Below are positions 15,601-26,419 of a stretch of DNA of 64,000 bases, one piece after another (position 1 is the stretch's first letter; every line of letters starts with the position of its first letter). Position numbers and translations under genes: made by a program. The stretch lies in the NCBI GenBank assembly GCA_963576475.1, contig OY754981.1, positions 31,658,132-31,722,131 on the forward strand, given 5' to 3'. Below the pieces are notes generated by a model that saw only the letters and a program-made list of their open reading frames with translations, had not been told where the DNA came from and ran no database searches. The DNA is from Molanna angustata (taxonomy: Eukaryota; Arthropoda; Insecta; Trichoptera; Molannidae).

Positions 15601-17583
15601 GATTTTTTCTACATAATAAAATTACTAAGAGACTTGAATTTTTCTGTATTTCAATAGCTCAAATATTGCCATACTCCCAAGATTTAACAGGATATTTAAT
15701 GTGTCCTGTTAAATTATATTTAAACTGTTTTGACAAATGATCAGCAGGTTGCACACAAAGTAATTATTCAGTTTTTATGTTTAAGAATATTTAGAGTTTA
15801 CAGCAAAAATAGTCAAATGTATCAGAAGATGGGTGGTGTGGTTGAGTCAATTAACTGCACCAGAGAGGGACAGTCAATTAACAAAATGACATACAGATAA
15901 GTCAAGTCTCATTAAATGGTATTTTCATAAGATAAAAATATAATATTCTCGCTGTCTAATTATTATAGGTTAATAGTATAATATTATTATTATGCATAAA
16001 TTGCATGCAATTATAAATCTATCTTTCGTAATTTTATTTTGGTATATCTTAGTTGTACAGGTATTGGCAAAAGTCTTATTTTGATATGTGTAGAATTTAC
16101 CATATTTTATATAATTAAAATAATAATATATTTATATCATACATATTTCTACAAGAGATTTTTAAAATGTTTCTTACTTATTCATTCCTGGTGCATTTCA
16201 TTTCATTACTCAATTGGTGACCAATTTTTACAAGGAAATAAACTTGTGAATAAATCATTTGAATCATTTGATTGTAATTTTATTCAATGATTATTGTAAA
16301 TTACTTTATGTTTCAGCTTTTTAGAAATCAATTAGATTAAATTATAATTAATGATGAATTACAAATTCCCCTCAGTTTAAACCATACCTTCATGGTTTAA
16401 TTTTATACATTTCCAAAGATTTTAAAACCTTTACCAACTGTTTTATTTTATTTATTAATAAAAAAATATGTTTCCACAGTTTTCACATTTAAGTAATGTA
16501 TGAAGTTTACTTTGAAATTACTGTACCATTGGTTCTCTATTGCAGTTTTGATTAAAATCCATAAACTGAGGGTCTTTCTAGATCATCAAAAACATAGTAA
16601 TGTTATATATTTCTTAGTTCTTTATATTTTACACCTTATTTCTTCTTTGTTAATTGTCAATAAATTAATTTTGCGATTAAAATGACAGAATAATGAAAAT
16701 AAGACAAGTTTGTAAGAAGGGCAACTAAAAGGGTGTGCTAATTATTTACACATTTGTGTTACATCAAACGTAAATATGTATGTAAAAATATATTTTATTC
16801 ATTTGAGATAAATATTATGCTTTTATGTACCTATGGCTTTATTACATTTTTTATAATTTATTAATAAAATTATTTAGAATCAGGATTTATTTCTTTGCCT
16901 TTATAATATGTCTGTTTAAAGAAAAAAATATAAATTAATATACTTATCTCTTCACTGAATATAGTGCATCGTATGAATACAGTTTCTTTATCACAAACAA
17001 AATAAAAACCTTAATACCTACTCACATTGTAAGTTGCATTATGTCATTTTGATTACAATTTTTTTGTACAAATGGCGGCAATATAAATATAAAATTAACA
17101 TTTTTGCAACTATTACATTTCGTTAAAGTGATGATAAGATTGAAAATGAAATTTTCCAAATAGATCTTTATTTAATTTTCCTTAATTTTCGTCAGACATT
17201 AAGGCTTCTTATATGAATAATGGAATAAACAGGCACTTGTCTGAATATCATATTAACGAAAAATAGATTTTTTGCCATTTTACAGCGTTGGTTGGTATTT
17301 TTGAAAAGTCTAAAGATTCCACTTATTTTTGTTATATTCTATAGAAATATTTTATGATTTTAGTTCTAAGATTACCTACTTGGCATTTCACTATTATGTT
17401 ACATTACATTGTTTGATTTGTCAACGTGGTACAGACAGTTAACTAACCTTTTATTTACTGTTACAACAACTTATCATTATTTTGTTGATGTGTCAATGTG
17501 AAAATGACTTACCTACAACAAATAAATATGTTTTTAAAGTTTTGATACCAATTACAGATTGAGACAGAACTGTTTTAATTATT
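12216..17583. other. Least repetitive AT-rich stretch, no exon recognised
   Basis: Apart from one foldback MITE (13.9-14.1 kb), short TATG and TA runs and simple T tracts, I see no dispersed family, tandem array or retrotransposon motif. No convincing open frame or splice-bounded exon is seen on either strand. It lies just downstream of the minus-strand neuropeptide gene, so it might contain a long 3' UTR or ordinary intergenic DNA. Confidence 0.5.
13908..14094. mobile_element. Foldback MITE, about 185 bp (copy 1)
   Basis: Palindromic element: the arm AAGTCAAATTGAAAACGC...GCGCTA ends in a central GATTTGACGTTTG...CAAACGTCAAATC hairpin and then the inverse arm. A second copy in opposite orientation lies at 55383-55565. 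Ends differ slightly (GCCCCCAAGTC versus GGCCCTGAGTC). No clear target duplication seen. No coding capacity. Confidence 0.88.
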
Positions 17584-17589
17584 TTTATT
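17584..17589 (-). terminator. Candidate polyadenylation signal AATAAA for the neuropeptide gene
   Basis: Minus-strand AATAAA about 290 nt past the stop codon. Such hexamers are frequent in AT-rich DNA, so this is only a candidate. Confidence 0.3.
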
Positions 17590-17879
17590 AACACTTTTTA
17601 CACAGAGACCTGATTTTTAATGATTGTTCATTTTTCTGATTTTTGAATCTTAAAATGCTGATAATAAAAAATATATTGTCATGAATTATGTTTTTCTTTA
17701 AATGAAATAGATACGTTTGATGCAATACACACGCAATATGGATGGGGTTGTGCAAGGGGCGAATGGGTGACTTAGTAATTGTATGTGTCATAGGGAAGGT
17801 AGCTATAGAAGCCAGGGTTGATTGGGCCACGAGGGAGGGAATGAACAAAGTAATATTCAGAAGCAGGTTCGGGCGCTAT

Positions 17880-18073
17880 TCAGTCGAGGAATCCCGTGTT
17901 GACCAGCTTCTCCAGGAAGAACTTGACATCTCCCAACTCTGAATCTTTGATGCCGAGGGATTTGAGCATTCCGAGGTCGCCGTTCTCAACAGCCATAAAC
18001 ACCGAGCGGAGGTGCTCCAGATCTGATCTCATCAGGTGAAGAGCAGCGCCAAAATCTTCAATTGTTTGGGATT
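17880..18073 (-). CDS. Prohormone-4 / IDLSRF-like peptide precursor, last coding exon
   Basis: Terminal exon of an insect neuropeptide precursor. The acceptor TTTTCAG ends at 18074. The exon enters in phase 1 (one base from the previous exon plus AA gives Glu) and encodes 63 further residues to a TGA at 17880-17882. The product begins ESQTIEDFGAALHLMRSDLE, continues HLRSVFMAVENGDLGMLKSL and ends FFLEKLVNTGFLD. From memory of the family, the SQTIEDFGAALHL..DLEHLRSVFMAVENGDLGMLKS.GIKDSELGDV tract is among the most conserved parts of prohormone-4 precursors; its function is not known to me. It looks helical and soluble, with no membrane segment. An ATG in the intron at 18110 extends the open frame but is not the start, since the exon joins upstream exons in frame. 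It is intact, with no frameshift. Confidence 0.9.
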
Positions 18074-18350
18074 CTGAAAACAATTTTGAACACATGTTAC
18101 ATAATATCATACTGAGTCGGTGTTACCCAAAGTAAACATGCATATCAGGACATACTTTCCACAATTTCTTCATGTTGAAACAAAGAATATAAAAATATTA
18201 CAAATCAGTCCATAGATAGTTCACATTAATACTGCCAATGTCAAACATTATGTATACTTAGTCTGTATAAAGTATGAAATATAAGATTGTTCAATTTTTT
18301 CAAAATATCAAATGAATCAAATTCTGAAAGTTTCAGAGCTGTAACTGCCC

Positions 18351-18496
18351 CTCTAGACAATGTGTCATTTAACTCAAGAAAATATAACTCAATGTATGGA
18401 AGTGACAGTTGTCACATGACTGGCAACTGTCACTTCCATACATTGAGTTATCTTGTATTGTTTCTTTTCATGAGCTAAATGACACATTGTCTAGGA
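18351..18496. mobile_element. Foldback MITE in intron
   Basis: CTAGACAATGTGTCATTTA at the left reappears inverted at the right. An inner perfect arm, AACTCAATGTATGGAAGTGA, faces its complement around a CAGTTGTCACATGACTGGCAACTG loop region. It lies in the intron between the last two gene exons. Confidence 0.82.
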
Positions 18497-18647
18497 AGGC
18501 TGGTCGTAAGTTATTTAAAAATCAATTGAAAAATTCCAATATGGACAAACAGGTGAAGTTAAAGTAAGTAAGTAACTTGAAACGATGGAATATAGCCAGA
18601 AATAATAGTTTGGGACATCTGCATGCACGGCTAGACATATCTTGGCC

Positions 18648-18938
18648 GGCTGCAGGTAGTTAGTGTGTTCTATGGCTGCAGGTAGTTAGTGTGTTCTATG
18701 GCTGCAGGTAGTTAGTGTGTTCTATGGCTGCAGGTAGTTAGTGTGTTCTATGGCTGCAGGTAGTTAGTGTGTTCTATGGCTGCAGGTAGTTAGTGTGTTC
18801 TATGGCTGCAGGTAGTTAGTGTGTTCTATGGCTGCAGGTAGTTAGTGTGTTCTATGGCTGCAGGTAGTTAGTGTGTTCTATGGCTGCAGGTAGTTAGTGT
18901 GTTCTATGGCTGCAGGTAGTTAGTGTGTTCTATGGCTA
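18648..18938. repeat. 26-bp minisatellite, 11 identical copies
   Basis: Unit GGCTGCAGGTAGTTAGTGTG then TTCTAT, at 18648, 18674 and so on to 18908. No variation seen. It directly precedes a retrotransposon remnant. Confidence 0.97.
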
Positions 18939-19535
18939 CACTACAGGAGGGAAGGTTCTCATACAGACACGCACCTTATGTGCTTGAAATTGTGAGAGAG
19001 GCTTTCAGTCTTGCGGTGGCAAGGGCAATCAGAAGATTAACAACATGGAAACAGTCGGTTGTAACATTTGTAAAACCGGGACAAAAAGTCAGACCTACAA
19101 CAAAGAAATTAGTATCAATAATTGGAAAGTCAGATGACTGGAATATCCTCATGGATACGAGAACACCCTTTCAGAGGAGATCTGCATCTCAACTCTGACT
19201 TGACAATATACTCTCTTTTATTGAAAAGAGTTATTTATGTGAAGCTGACTGTTCCATGGGACACAAATATTCCAAAAGATCACTAATACAAGCTAAACAA
19301 GTACAAGAAACTGGTAGATAAAACAGTTCAAAATGGCTTTAGCACAAATATATATACTGTAGAGGTGGGGGCGAGAGGTCTGCCTACAAAATCTTTATAT
19401 TCCTACTTAAAGGACCTAGGTCTCCCTAGGGGTAAAATAAAATAACTTTTGGATAGGGTAGTAAAAGCAGTATTATCCGCATCCTATTAGATTTGGTTGC
19501 GCAGGGGAGTGGAGTATCAGTCGGAGGTTGTTGGG
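18935..19535 (+). pseudogene. Non-LTR retrotransposon reverse transcriptase C-terminal domain, dead copy inside the intron
   Basis: Frame one (to 19198) reads TLQEGRFSYRHAPYVLEIVR and later VVTFVKPGQKVRPTTKKLVS and KSDDWNILMDTRTPFQ. A frameshift near 19200 leads to YSLLLKRVIYVKLTVPWDTN, an internal stop, then YKLNKYKKLVDKTVQNGFST, TVEVGARGLPTKSLYSYLKD and, after another shift, LDRVVKAVLSASY. The order LQEGR.SYRH, DDWN.LMDTR.PF, LTVPWDTNIP, EVGARG..AKSLY..L..LGL is well known from the C-terminal region of a LINE-type reverse transcriptase widespread in invertebrates. It runs antisense to the host gene. At least two frameshifts and two stops show it is inactive. Confidence 0.88.
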
Positions 19536-20435
19536 TGAGTGATGAGCGTGACTTGAGTCATAATCCCACATACATGGTCTCGCCTATTCTGGCTAGTACT
19601 CTGGTTGTGGGTCTGGATTCTTGAACCCAGTGAATCCACAATTGCCTTTCTCTTTTGTATCTTATCAAAGTAAGTACATAAAGATTATATTATATTTGTC
19701 AATATGTCTATAAGACCACCCGACAGAACAGATCTTTTTGGACGTTTAGGTCCCAACATTTAAACAGATATTTTAATTGATAACAACAACATTTGTATAC
19801 AGACAAAAATATCCTTAAATTTTCCTTGATGAAACAATTGTAACCAGAAAGAAAGTAAAATTAATATCCTGAATAAAATATAAATTGATTACAATAAATA
19901 ATGTTTATTTAAATATACATTGATTGTCTTCTTTTCAAAATGGGGGGAAGGGGTAATATAGACTTACGCAAAAATATTTTGGGGTAATGGTTAAAAAAGT
20001 TCCCCGACCGCTGATCTAGAGAGTAATAGACAAAATATAGTAGATCAATTGTGTTCCAACTCGGGGTGGTATGGTTCAATCAACTCAGAACAGATTTTAG
20101 ACTGGCAACAGAATTTAATTAAAAAAAAAAGATTTATATAACATTGACTGATTTGTAAATTGAATTCACTTCATTTTGTATTGTTAATAATTCTGTACAC
20201 ATAAATATTTGTTTCTTTGTTTCTAAGTGCTTGCAACATGAAGATATTAATATAATAATGAGTCCAACTAAAGCGGTGACCTACTGTTGCCAACCCAAAA
20301 ATAACAATATTGTATCTTCATGTTTTTACAGAAATATGAAGCTTGCGCAGGCTTCATAGGTACCTACATACAGTTTTGTATGAAGTTTTTGCTTAGGGCA
20401 GGCCCGTGGCATGCACCCTGGTAAAGGCCAATATG
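19536..20435. other. Intronic AT-rich sequence, no feature recognised
   Basis: No exon, tandem repeat or clear mobile element motif seen. Within the intron between the last two gene exons. Confidence 0.45.
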
Positions 20436-20495
20436 TTTTTTACTCCTCACTAACCCAACGGGATACATTGGGGAGTTATCATCTCACAATTATTA
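20436..20495 (+). mobile_element. Family 1-type terminal hairpin
   Basis: TTTTTACTCCTCACTAACCC, then ACGGGATACATTGGGGAGTT, then CATCTCACAATT. The stem pairs differ from those of the 7.4-kb copy, but the stem-loop shape and the following T.AT.TCACAATT are kept. Confidence 0.6.
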
Positions 20496-20606
20496 TGAAT
20501 GTCTTGGATGCTCGTATTATAACATTTTTGTCAATATTGGTAAATCTCCAAATGTCTTAGTGCTGAAAATTGCTATTTTAACTATTATTATAAGACTATT
20601 AGAATG

Positions 20607-20804
20607 AACCGTTTTGGCATGTGAATTTTGCCCTAAACCACTATATTTTGAGTCACTATGCGACATGTTTCGGCAGTGCTGTCCTGCTGTCCGGCTAGTT
20701 GAGTCTCAACTAGCCGGTCGATGGCAGGACAGCACTGCCGAAACATGTCGCATAGTGACTCAAAATATAGTGGTTTAGGGCAAAATTCACATGCCAAAAC
20801 GGTT
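20607..20804. repeat. Near-perfect palindrome, about 98-bp arms, with CGAAACATGTC motif
   Basis: The left arm from AACCGTTTTGGCATGTG is matched by the right arm ending CACATGCCAAAACGGTT; the centre lies around 20705 (CTAGTTGAGTCTCAACTAG). A few differences occur near the centre. In the right arm, GGCAG..CTGCC forms a hairpin followed by GAAACATGTCGC, the same layout as the modules at 1.35 and 10.55 kb. Confidence 0.85.
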
Positions 20805-21479
20805 AATATGAACAACCACAAAATATCCGCCGAGTATTAAAACTATACTATTAGAATGAAATCACTTTTTCTATTACAGACATTTTGGTTGGTGGAAACC
20901 TCTGTAAATAGAATTCTATCAAGAACTGTCGATCAACAAACTTAACATAAATAATCTCTGTTTTAATATTGTTTCTTATGGTAAGAGTTCTGAAGAGCCT
21001 TCTGAATTGAGAAATTGTGCAAGTATTTGAGAAACCTTAAATGGGTACAAGTAGAAAGTATCAATATACGGGTAGCTGAATGTACATATGTATATAAAAA
21101 TTGAAATTGTTGAGAAATTAATGTTAAGGCACACAATGGTTAGTTGTGAAAGAGAACATAATATGACCTGACCTGTGTCATTGTTATTTTGTTGTGTCAA
21201 ATTGTAAGAGTAAGGAGAGGAAATGGAGAGAGAAACTGTTTACAAAAGAAAACCCTCCAGAGGAGTAAATACTTATTTCTACAGATTGAAACTCCACAGG
21301 AATTCTTCATTTAAATAAAGGGATTGAGAATAAAATTGTGAGATGGAATCTTGAAAATATTTTTCCTAATAAAAGATACAAGCATCTACATACATACTTA
21401 ACACAATAAAACTAGTTGTATGTAGGTAAGACATGTCATACAACTATTGATATATTTGTATAGATTAATTACAATCTAT

Positions 21480-22470
21480 AAACTAGTTGCATGTCACACA
21501 TGAGATCCAACTGTCGATAGCGATAGTACGTATAGTTGAATAATAAGTACCAAACTATTAACCCATAAATACAAATTATTTAATATTTTAAGATAATATT
21601 TGGTTTTCTATACAACAAATGTACCTAGGTATGGATGTCAAGTTAGGATAGTATGGAGGTCAGTCCTTTGACCCTGCCCAGAATATGAAAACAGCATGAT
21701 GGTATGTATGTATGTTTGGAGATTAGTATCAAACTATTAAGTCTTCTTAGATATTGTGTGTAGGCGACTGCCATACAAATTGTATGAAGCAATGTCGTCA
21801 CTAAATTCAATTTTTATAAAAATTGTTAAAAACAAATTGAGATGTGCTAATACAATGATAATATTTTTTATAGAAAATTAAATTATCTAGTTGGGGTGTT
21901 TCGGCTTTTTTCGATATTTTTAAAAAAATTGGAAATATAAGCAGTTAAACTCATAAATTTATCATAAAAAAATATTTTTCTTAATAAAAAATGTTTGCGA
22001 AATCCTGGAATTAAAAAAAAAACTTATTTGAGATTTTGTATTTGTCTATGTTTATACCAAATTTCAGCGTTCTAGCTTTTATGGTTTCTGAGATATATGG
22101 AAAAAAAAACCAAATTTTCAAAAGTTGATAACCCCTGACTGAAATAAAAATTCTGCAATTCTGAGTATAAAAGTTTTGTAAGCCTGTAACTTTTTATATA
22201 TTCTGAAATTTTGGGCTCTGCAAATTGAGCGGATCAAAAGTTATAAGGGACGGACAGACACACAGACACACACACACAGACACAAAACTCACATAAAATG
22301 TTCTACTCCAAATTCTGAGTAAATCCATGTATGGGAACATATATGCTGCGAGGCTTCTATGGTGTTATTAGCATGCAAAAAGTCCACTAAGCCATACAAA
22401 ATGTTCCTTCGTATAATGTCGATTCATTCAGAGAATTGAATTCTCATGAATGAATCGACAGTTGGATTAT
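21480..22470 (+). mobile_element. Dispersed family 2, longest copy
   Basis: Starts around AACTAGTTGCATGTCACACA and TCCAACTGTCGATAGCGATA. It contains GGCGACTGCCATACAAATTG and TTGATAACCCCTGACTGAAA, and ends with a hairpin TGTCGATTCATTCA...TGAATGAATCGACA. The ATCCAACTGTCGAT motif appears in inverse near both ends, like a short terminal inverted repeat, but the copy at 47.8-48.8 kb shares sequence beyond it, so the true boundary is unclear. No intact ORF. Lies in the intron upstream (in plus coordinates, below) of the middle exon. Confidence 0.8.
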
Positions 22471-22732
22471 TGTTATTGCGATAAGCGGAAATTAAAAAAG
22501 TTGATAACCCTCGCATGTGATAAAAAATTGTAATCCTGAAGAAATCATAAAATTAAATTAAATACATTCTGTTAAAATGTTTCTATGACAATTTCTTGTA
22601 AGTATTATGTATTCTGCCATACCAATAATTTGTAATAGACTACCATACAATTCATATTAAATAATATAATTTAGTATGAATAAATGATATTATGTATGTA
22701 TATTAAGTTAATATGGTGTATATAATATGTAC

Positions 22733-22885
22733 CTGACAATGCAATGGCGACTTTCTCAACTCCTCCCAATGGTGCGAGGGCATCTCTAGCTTTGCTACCA
22801 AACAACTTCTCCAGATAGTTTGGTCCGTGGGATGCTAGCAAAGATTGAAGGAAAGACGCTGTCTCCTCTACAGGTGGCCTCTTTG
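22733..22885 (-). CDS. Prohormone-4 / IDLSRF-like peptide precursor, middle coding exon
   Basis: Internal exon of 153 bp. The acceptor reads TATTTCAG and ends at 22886; the donor is G|GTACAT at 22732. It is phase 1 on both sides: the first two bases (CA) complete an Ala codon begun in the LDLa exon, and the last G begins Glu of the next. The 50 full codons read KRPPVEETASFLQSLLASHG, then PNYLEKLFGSKARDALAPLG and GVEKVAIALS. The KR immediately after the LDLa exon is a candidate prohormone convertase site that would separate the LDLa part from the C-terminal domain. The KRPPVEETASFLQSLLA..GPNYLEKLFG..ARD.L..LGGV..VAIALS pattern is, from memory, conserved in insect prohormone-4. The exon is intact and clearly GC-richer than its intronic flanks, as expected for selected sequence. 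Confidence 0.9.
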
Positions 22886-23049
22886 CTGAAATATTACAAT
22901 TATTAACAATATTTAATACAAAACATTACAAATAAAATATATCAAAGAGTTATTTACAAGGAATTATTTGTACATTTTGTATGGTTATTACCTACATTTC
23001 ATAATTTTAAAATACAATATAGGTATTACACATATGTACATCATACATA

Positions 23050-23570
23050 TTATATGAAAACAAAAAACTGGATTCGTTAGTTTCGTTGTGATTTGTTTGT
23101 ATGTATTGCATACGGATTATCGTTTTTGTGTCCTATCTACAGCCCAAACTATAAGTCTGATTGACTTCATATTGATATCATATGTGATAAGTCCATAAAC
23201 TTAGAGCTGATTAGTTTTCCATAGATATCCGTTAATTTCTTCTCTATGATTTAATTTGTCTAAATTTTTAAAATGCTCTCACGGTCTGGTAAATCAAGGT
23301 ATATTTATACTGTTTAAAATGTTGACAAAAATGCATTCAAGGATTGTCAAAATTTAAAGAAAAAAATCTATGGTCTGCCATATCAATGTGAAATAAATTT
23401 CATATTTGTAGGAAAAATGTATGGGAAAATTGAGTGATTAAATTCATATTGATATTGTATGTGTCTCTATAGACAAGTTTTTTTTTATTCTCCACTTCTA
23501 CCATCCTCAAGGGGTAGGTAGTGAGAACCGAACACCACATTCTTCTATCTTGACACATATACATCGCCTC
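23050..23570. mobile_element. Family 1 copy with an RTE-like C-terminal fragment at its hairpin end
   Basis: About 23080-23220 matches family 1 (CTACAGCCCAAACTATAAGT, ACTTAGAGCTGATTAGTTTT). About 23485-23570 on the minus strand reads CQDRRMWCSVLTTYPLR, the usual last motif of RTE-like proteins, next to TTATTCTCCACTTCTACCAT...GGTAGGTAGTGAGAA, a variant of the family hairpin. Intronic. Confidence 0.65.
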
Positions 23571-24019
23571 ATCAAGATTGATACCAAGGGCAGATCCAGC
23601 TTTGGCGCCAGGGGGGGGGTCACATAGTCGTAGTCAAGTCACAAGAAGTTATAATTTAATTTTGATAATAGATACAAGTAAAAAGTAGGTATTTTATGAA
23701 TAAATGTAAGCCCGCCCTTGATTGATACACTGTTTCATACGTGCTCATCTTGCTAGTAATGTAATTTTACTTAAAATTTCTCAACAAGCATCATGTAGAA
23801 AGTGCATACTATGAGTTTCGTGACAATGTTTTTGTGTGTATGGTGTATTGTGAAAACTTTTGTCCTCTGGGGATCTTATATTTGTTTAAAAATCTTATAG
23901 AAATGTTCTTCATAAGAATGCATTTAGTGTTGTCTGACGTTGCGGCTGCGTCGGGGATGAACAGGACCAAAGAGTCCTATAGCGTCCTCCGACGTGGAAG
24001 TAGTTCGCGAACTCCATTG

Positions 24020-24780
24020 TGTCGATAGCTATAGTATGTATAGTTGAAGAATAAGTGCAAAACTATAAACCCATAAATCCAAATTATTGAATATTTTAAG
24101 ATTTTTTTGTTTTCTATACAACACATGTAGGTATTTATGTCAAGATAGGATTGTATGGAGGTCAGTCCTTTTTTCCTACCCAGAATATGAAAACATCATG
24201 ATGGTACCTATGTATGTATGTTTAGATATTAAGTATCAAACTATTAAGTCTTCTTACATATTATTATGTATAGGCGACTGCCATACAAATTGTACGAAGC
24301 GATGTCGTCACTAAATTCAATTTTTATAAAAATTATTAAAAAAAATTTGAGATGCGCACTTCTATAATGTTAATATTTTTTATAGAAAATTGAATTATCT
24401 AGTTGGGGTATTTCGGCTTTTTCCAATATTTTTAAAAACTGGAAATATAGGCAATTTGTTATAAAAAAAATATTTTTCTTAATAAAAAATGTTTGAAAAA
24501 CTCTGGAATTTTTTTGAAAAAAACACATTTGAGATTTTGTATTTGTCTATGCTTATACCAATTTTCAGCGTTCTAGCTTTTATGGTTTCTGAGATATATG
24601 GAAAAATAAACCAAAAATTCAAAAGTTGATAACCCCTGACTGAAACAAAAATTCATAATTCTGAGAATAAAAGTTTTGTAGGCCTATAACTGATTATATA
24701 TTCTTAAATTTTGGGCTCTGTTAATTGAGCGGATCAAAAGTTATAAGGGACGGACGGACACACAGACACACGAAATGTTT
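24020..24780 (+). mobile_element. Dispersed family 2, third direct copy
   Basis: Begins near GTCGATAGCTATAGTATGTA and includes CAAGATAGGATTGTATGGAG (frame CQDRIVWRSVLFSYPEYEN, an RTE-like ending), GGCGACTGCCATACAAATTG and TTGATAACCCCTGACTGAAA. It ends in a CACACAGACACAC tract that joins a LINE 3' end. Confidence 0.78.
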
Positions 24781-24954
24781 TTTTTTTATTTATTTATTTT
24801 ATAAGAGTATTACACAATATCTTGACTACCTAAGTGACAATATATAACAAAAATAACAGTATTGATACTCTCTCGATAGAGTTAAAAACTCGTGTTCGAG
24901 AGAGGAGTATCGTAATTACATACAGAAAGAAAAATTCAACATATAGGATTATGT

Positions 24955-25060
24955 ATTGCCAAAAATATGCCCTTTTAATGCTATTTTAAATTTATTTAGA
25001 TCTTTTATTTCTCTAATGGAAGTGGGAAGGTCATTGTAAAATAATATTCCCCTATATTAG
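24955..25060 (-). pseudogene. LINE reverse transcriptase extreme C-terminus
   Basis: The minus strand reads YRGILFYNDLPTSIREIKDL, then NKFKIALKGHIFGNT. The pattern (G)ILFYN.LP..IR.I..LN.FK..LK is the classical last segment of CR1/Jockey-type LINE proteins. Upstream and downstream frames are broken (stop codons either side). About 24780-24950 is the matching A/T-rich 3' untranslated tail, ending in ATAAATAAATAAA on the minus strand. It is 5' truncated and lies in the gene's intron, in the same orientation as the gene. Confidence 0.8.
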
Positions 25061-25364
25061 CACAGGCTATGCCTAGTGAGGGGGCTAGTAACAAAGATAC
25101 AAACAAAAAGATATGGCTTAAACTATGTAAGCACCAGTGAAGTGGTAAATTGATATTTATTGAAATGAGATAACTTATATTTACATTGTATGTATGTTAA
25201 CTATGTATGAATAAGCTTATATTATCTTAAGATATTTTGTATCTCATATATACTGTATATTTTTGGATAGAAATAAATATGACAGTAATTTCCGTGCTGC
25301 ATGTTCTACTCCGAATTCTGAGTTCTGAGTAAATCCGTATACGGATCATATATGCTGTGAAGCC

Positions 25365-25677
25365 TTTAAATTTCAGATTATGTTATTCTTTAAATTTCAG
25401 ATTATGTTATTCTTTAAATTTCAGATTATGTTATTCTTTAAATTTCAGATTATGTTATTCTTTAAATTTCAGATTATGTTATTCTTTAAATTTCAGATTA
25501 TGTTATTCTTTAAATTTCAGATTATGTTATTCTTTAAATTTCAGATTATGTTATTCTTTAAATTTCAGATTATGTTATTCTTTAAATTTCAGATTATGTT
25601 ATTCTTTAAATTTCAGATTATGTTATTCTTTAAATTTCAGATTATGTTATTCTTTAAATTTCAGATTATGTTATTCT
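25365..25677. repeat. 24-bp minisatellite, 13 identical copies
   Basis: Unit TTTAAATTTCAGATTATGTT then ATTC. 24 is divisible by three, so open frames run through it (eight-residue LNFRLCYS repeat); no sign of a real gene. Each unit contains TTTCAG, a plus-strand splice acceptor-like string. Confidence 0.96.
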
Positions 25678-25734
25678 AAAAAACGCTACAAAAAATGTGA
25701 GCACTGCTGATCTAAAAACGCTCTTACAAATAAT

Positions 25735-25855
25735 CACGTAAAGGTGATAAGTGTTTTTCACTTATCACCTTTCTCCAGGGTACATTTATGTGCTGATTGC
25801 AGATTATATAACAACTAGTTGGTAGACACTTACCAACTAGTTGTAACCAACCAAC
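25735..25855. repeat. Two short hairpins
   Basis: AAGGTGATAAGTG/CACTTATCACCTT around 25740-25772 and ACAACTAGTTGGTA/TACCAACTAGTTGT around 25810-25845. Each has a short loop. Likely remnant of a foldback element. Confidence 0.7.
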
Positions 25856-25967
25856 TTTAGACAAGGATTCATTTTCGCCGTAGTATAAATAAAGAAAAGA
25901 AAAGTGAATCGTTCGCAAATTTGTGGTAACCGAACGTGATAACCAAACTGAAGCGAAAAAAAAATAC

Positions 25968-26222
25968 AATACGACAGGAGTCAGGATTCTAGCTTGGGTT
26001 TACTTTTCAGAAAATAGAATACGACTGGAGTCAGGATTCTAGCTTGGGTTTACTTTTCAGAAAATAGAATACGACTGGAGTCAGGATTCTAGCTTGGGTT
26101 TACTTTTCAGAAAATAGAATACGACTGGAGTCAGGATTCTAGCTTGGGTTTACTTTTCAGAAAATAGAATACGACTGGAGTCAGGATTCTAGCTTGGGTT
26201 TACTTTTCAGAAAATAGAATAC
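25968..26222. repeat. 50-bp minisatellite, 5 copies
   Basis: Unit AATACGACTGGAGTCAGGAT then TCTAGCTTGGGTTTACTTTT and CAGAAAATAG. The first copy has ACAGGAG for ACTGGAG; the rest look identical. Confidence 0.96.
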
Positions 26223-26419
26223 GAAGAAATTGTCATACAGCAATAAACTCACCACTTGCGCAGAGTGCAAGGAAGTGTTAATTATTATTATTATTATTAA
26301 TAATATCCTACTATGACGAAAACTTATAAAACCGTGTAGAATAATCCATTGAGATTGACATTTTTATATTTTCCTAGACGTTGTCTCCCAAGTTGATATC
26401 AGTAATACATATGTCTGAT

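Noticed and set aside
17742..17942. Plus-strand open frame of 66 codons overlapping the last exon
   Set aside because: Antisense to the conserved prohormone-4 exon, whose minus-strand reading explains the sequence.
20633..20821. Short minus-strand open frame across the 20.7-kb palindrome
   Set aside because: Explained by the palindrome arms; no conserved protein.
21507..22465. Family 2 as a TIR transposon bounded by ATCCAACTGTCGAT
   Set aside because: The inverted motif is real, but the 47.8-48.8 kb copy shares sequence outside it, so it is not the element's end; class left open.
25357..25710. Open frames of 99-117 codons with LNFRLCYS repeats
   Set aside because: Shadows of the 24-bp minisatellite.
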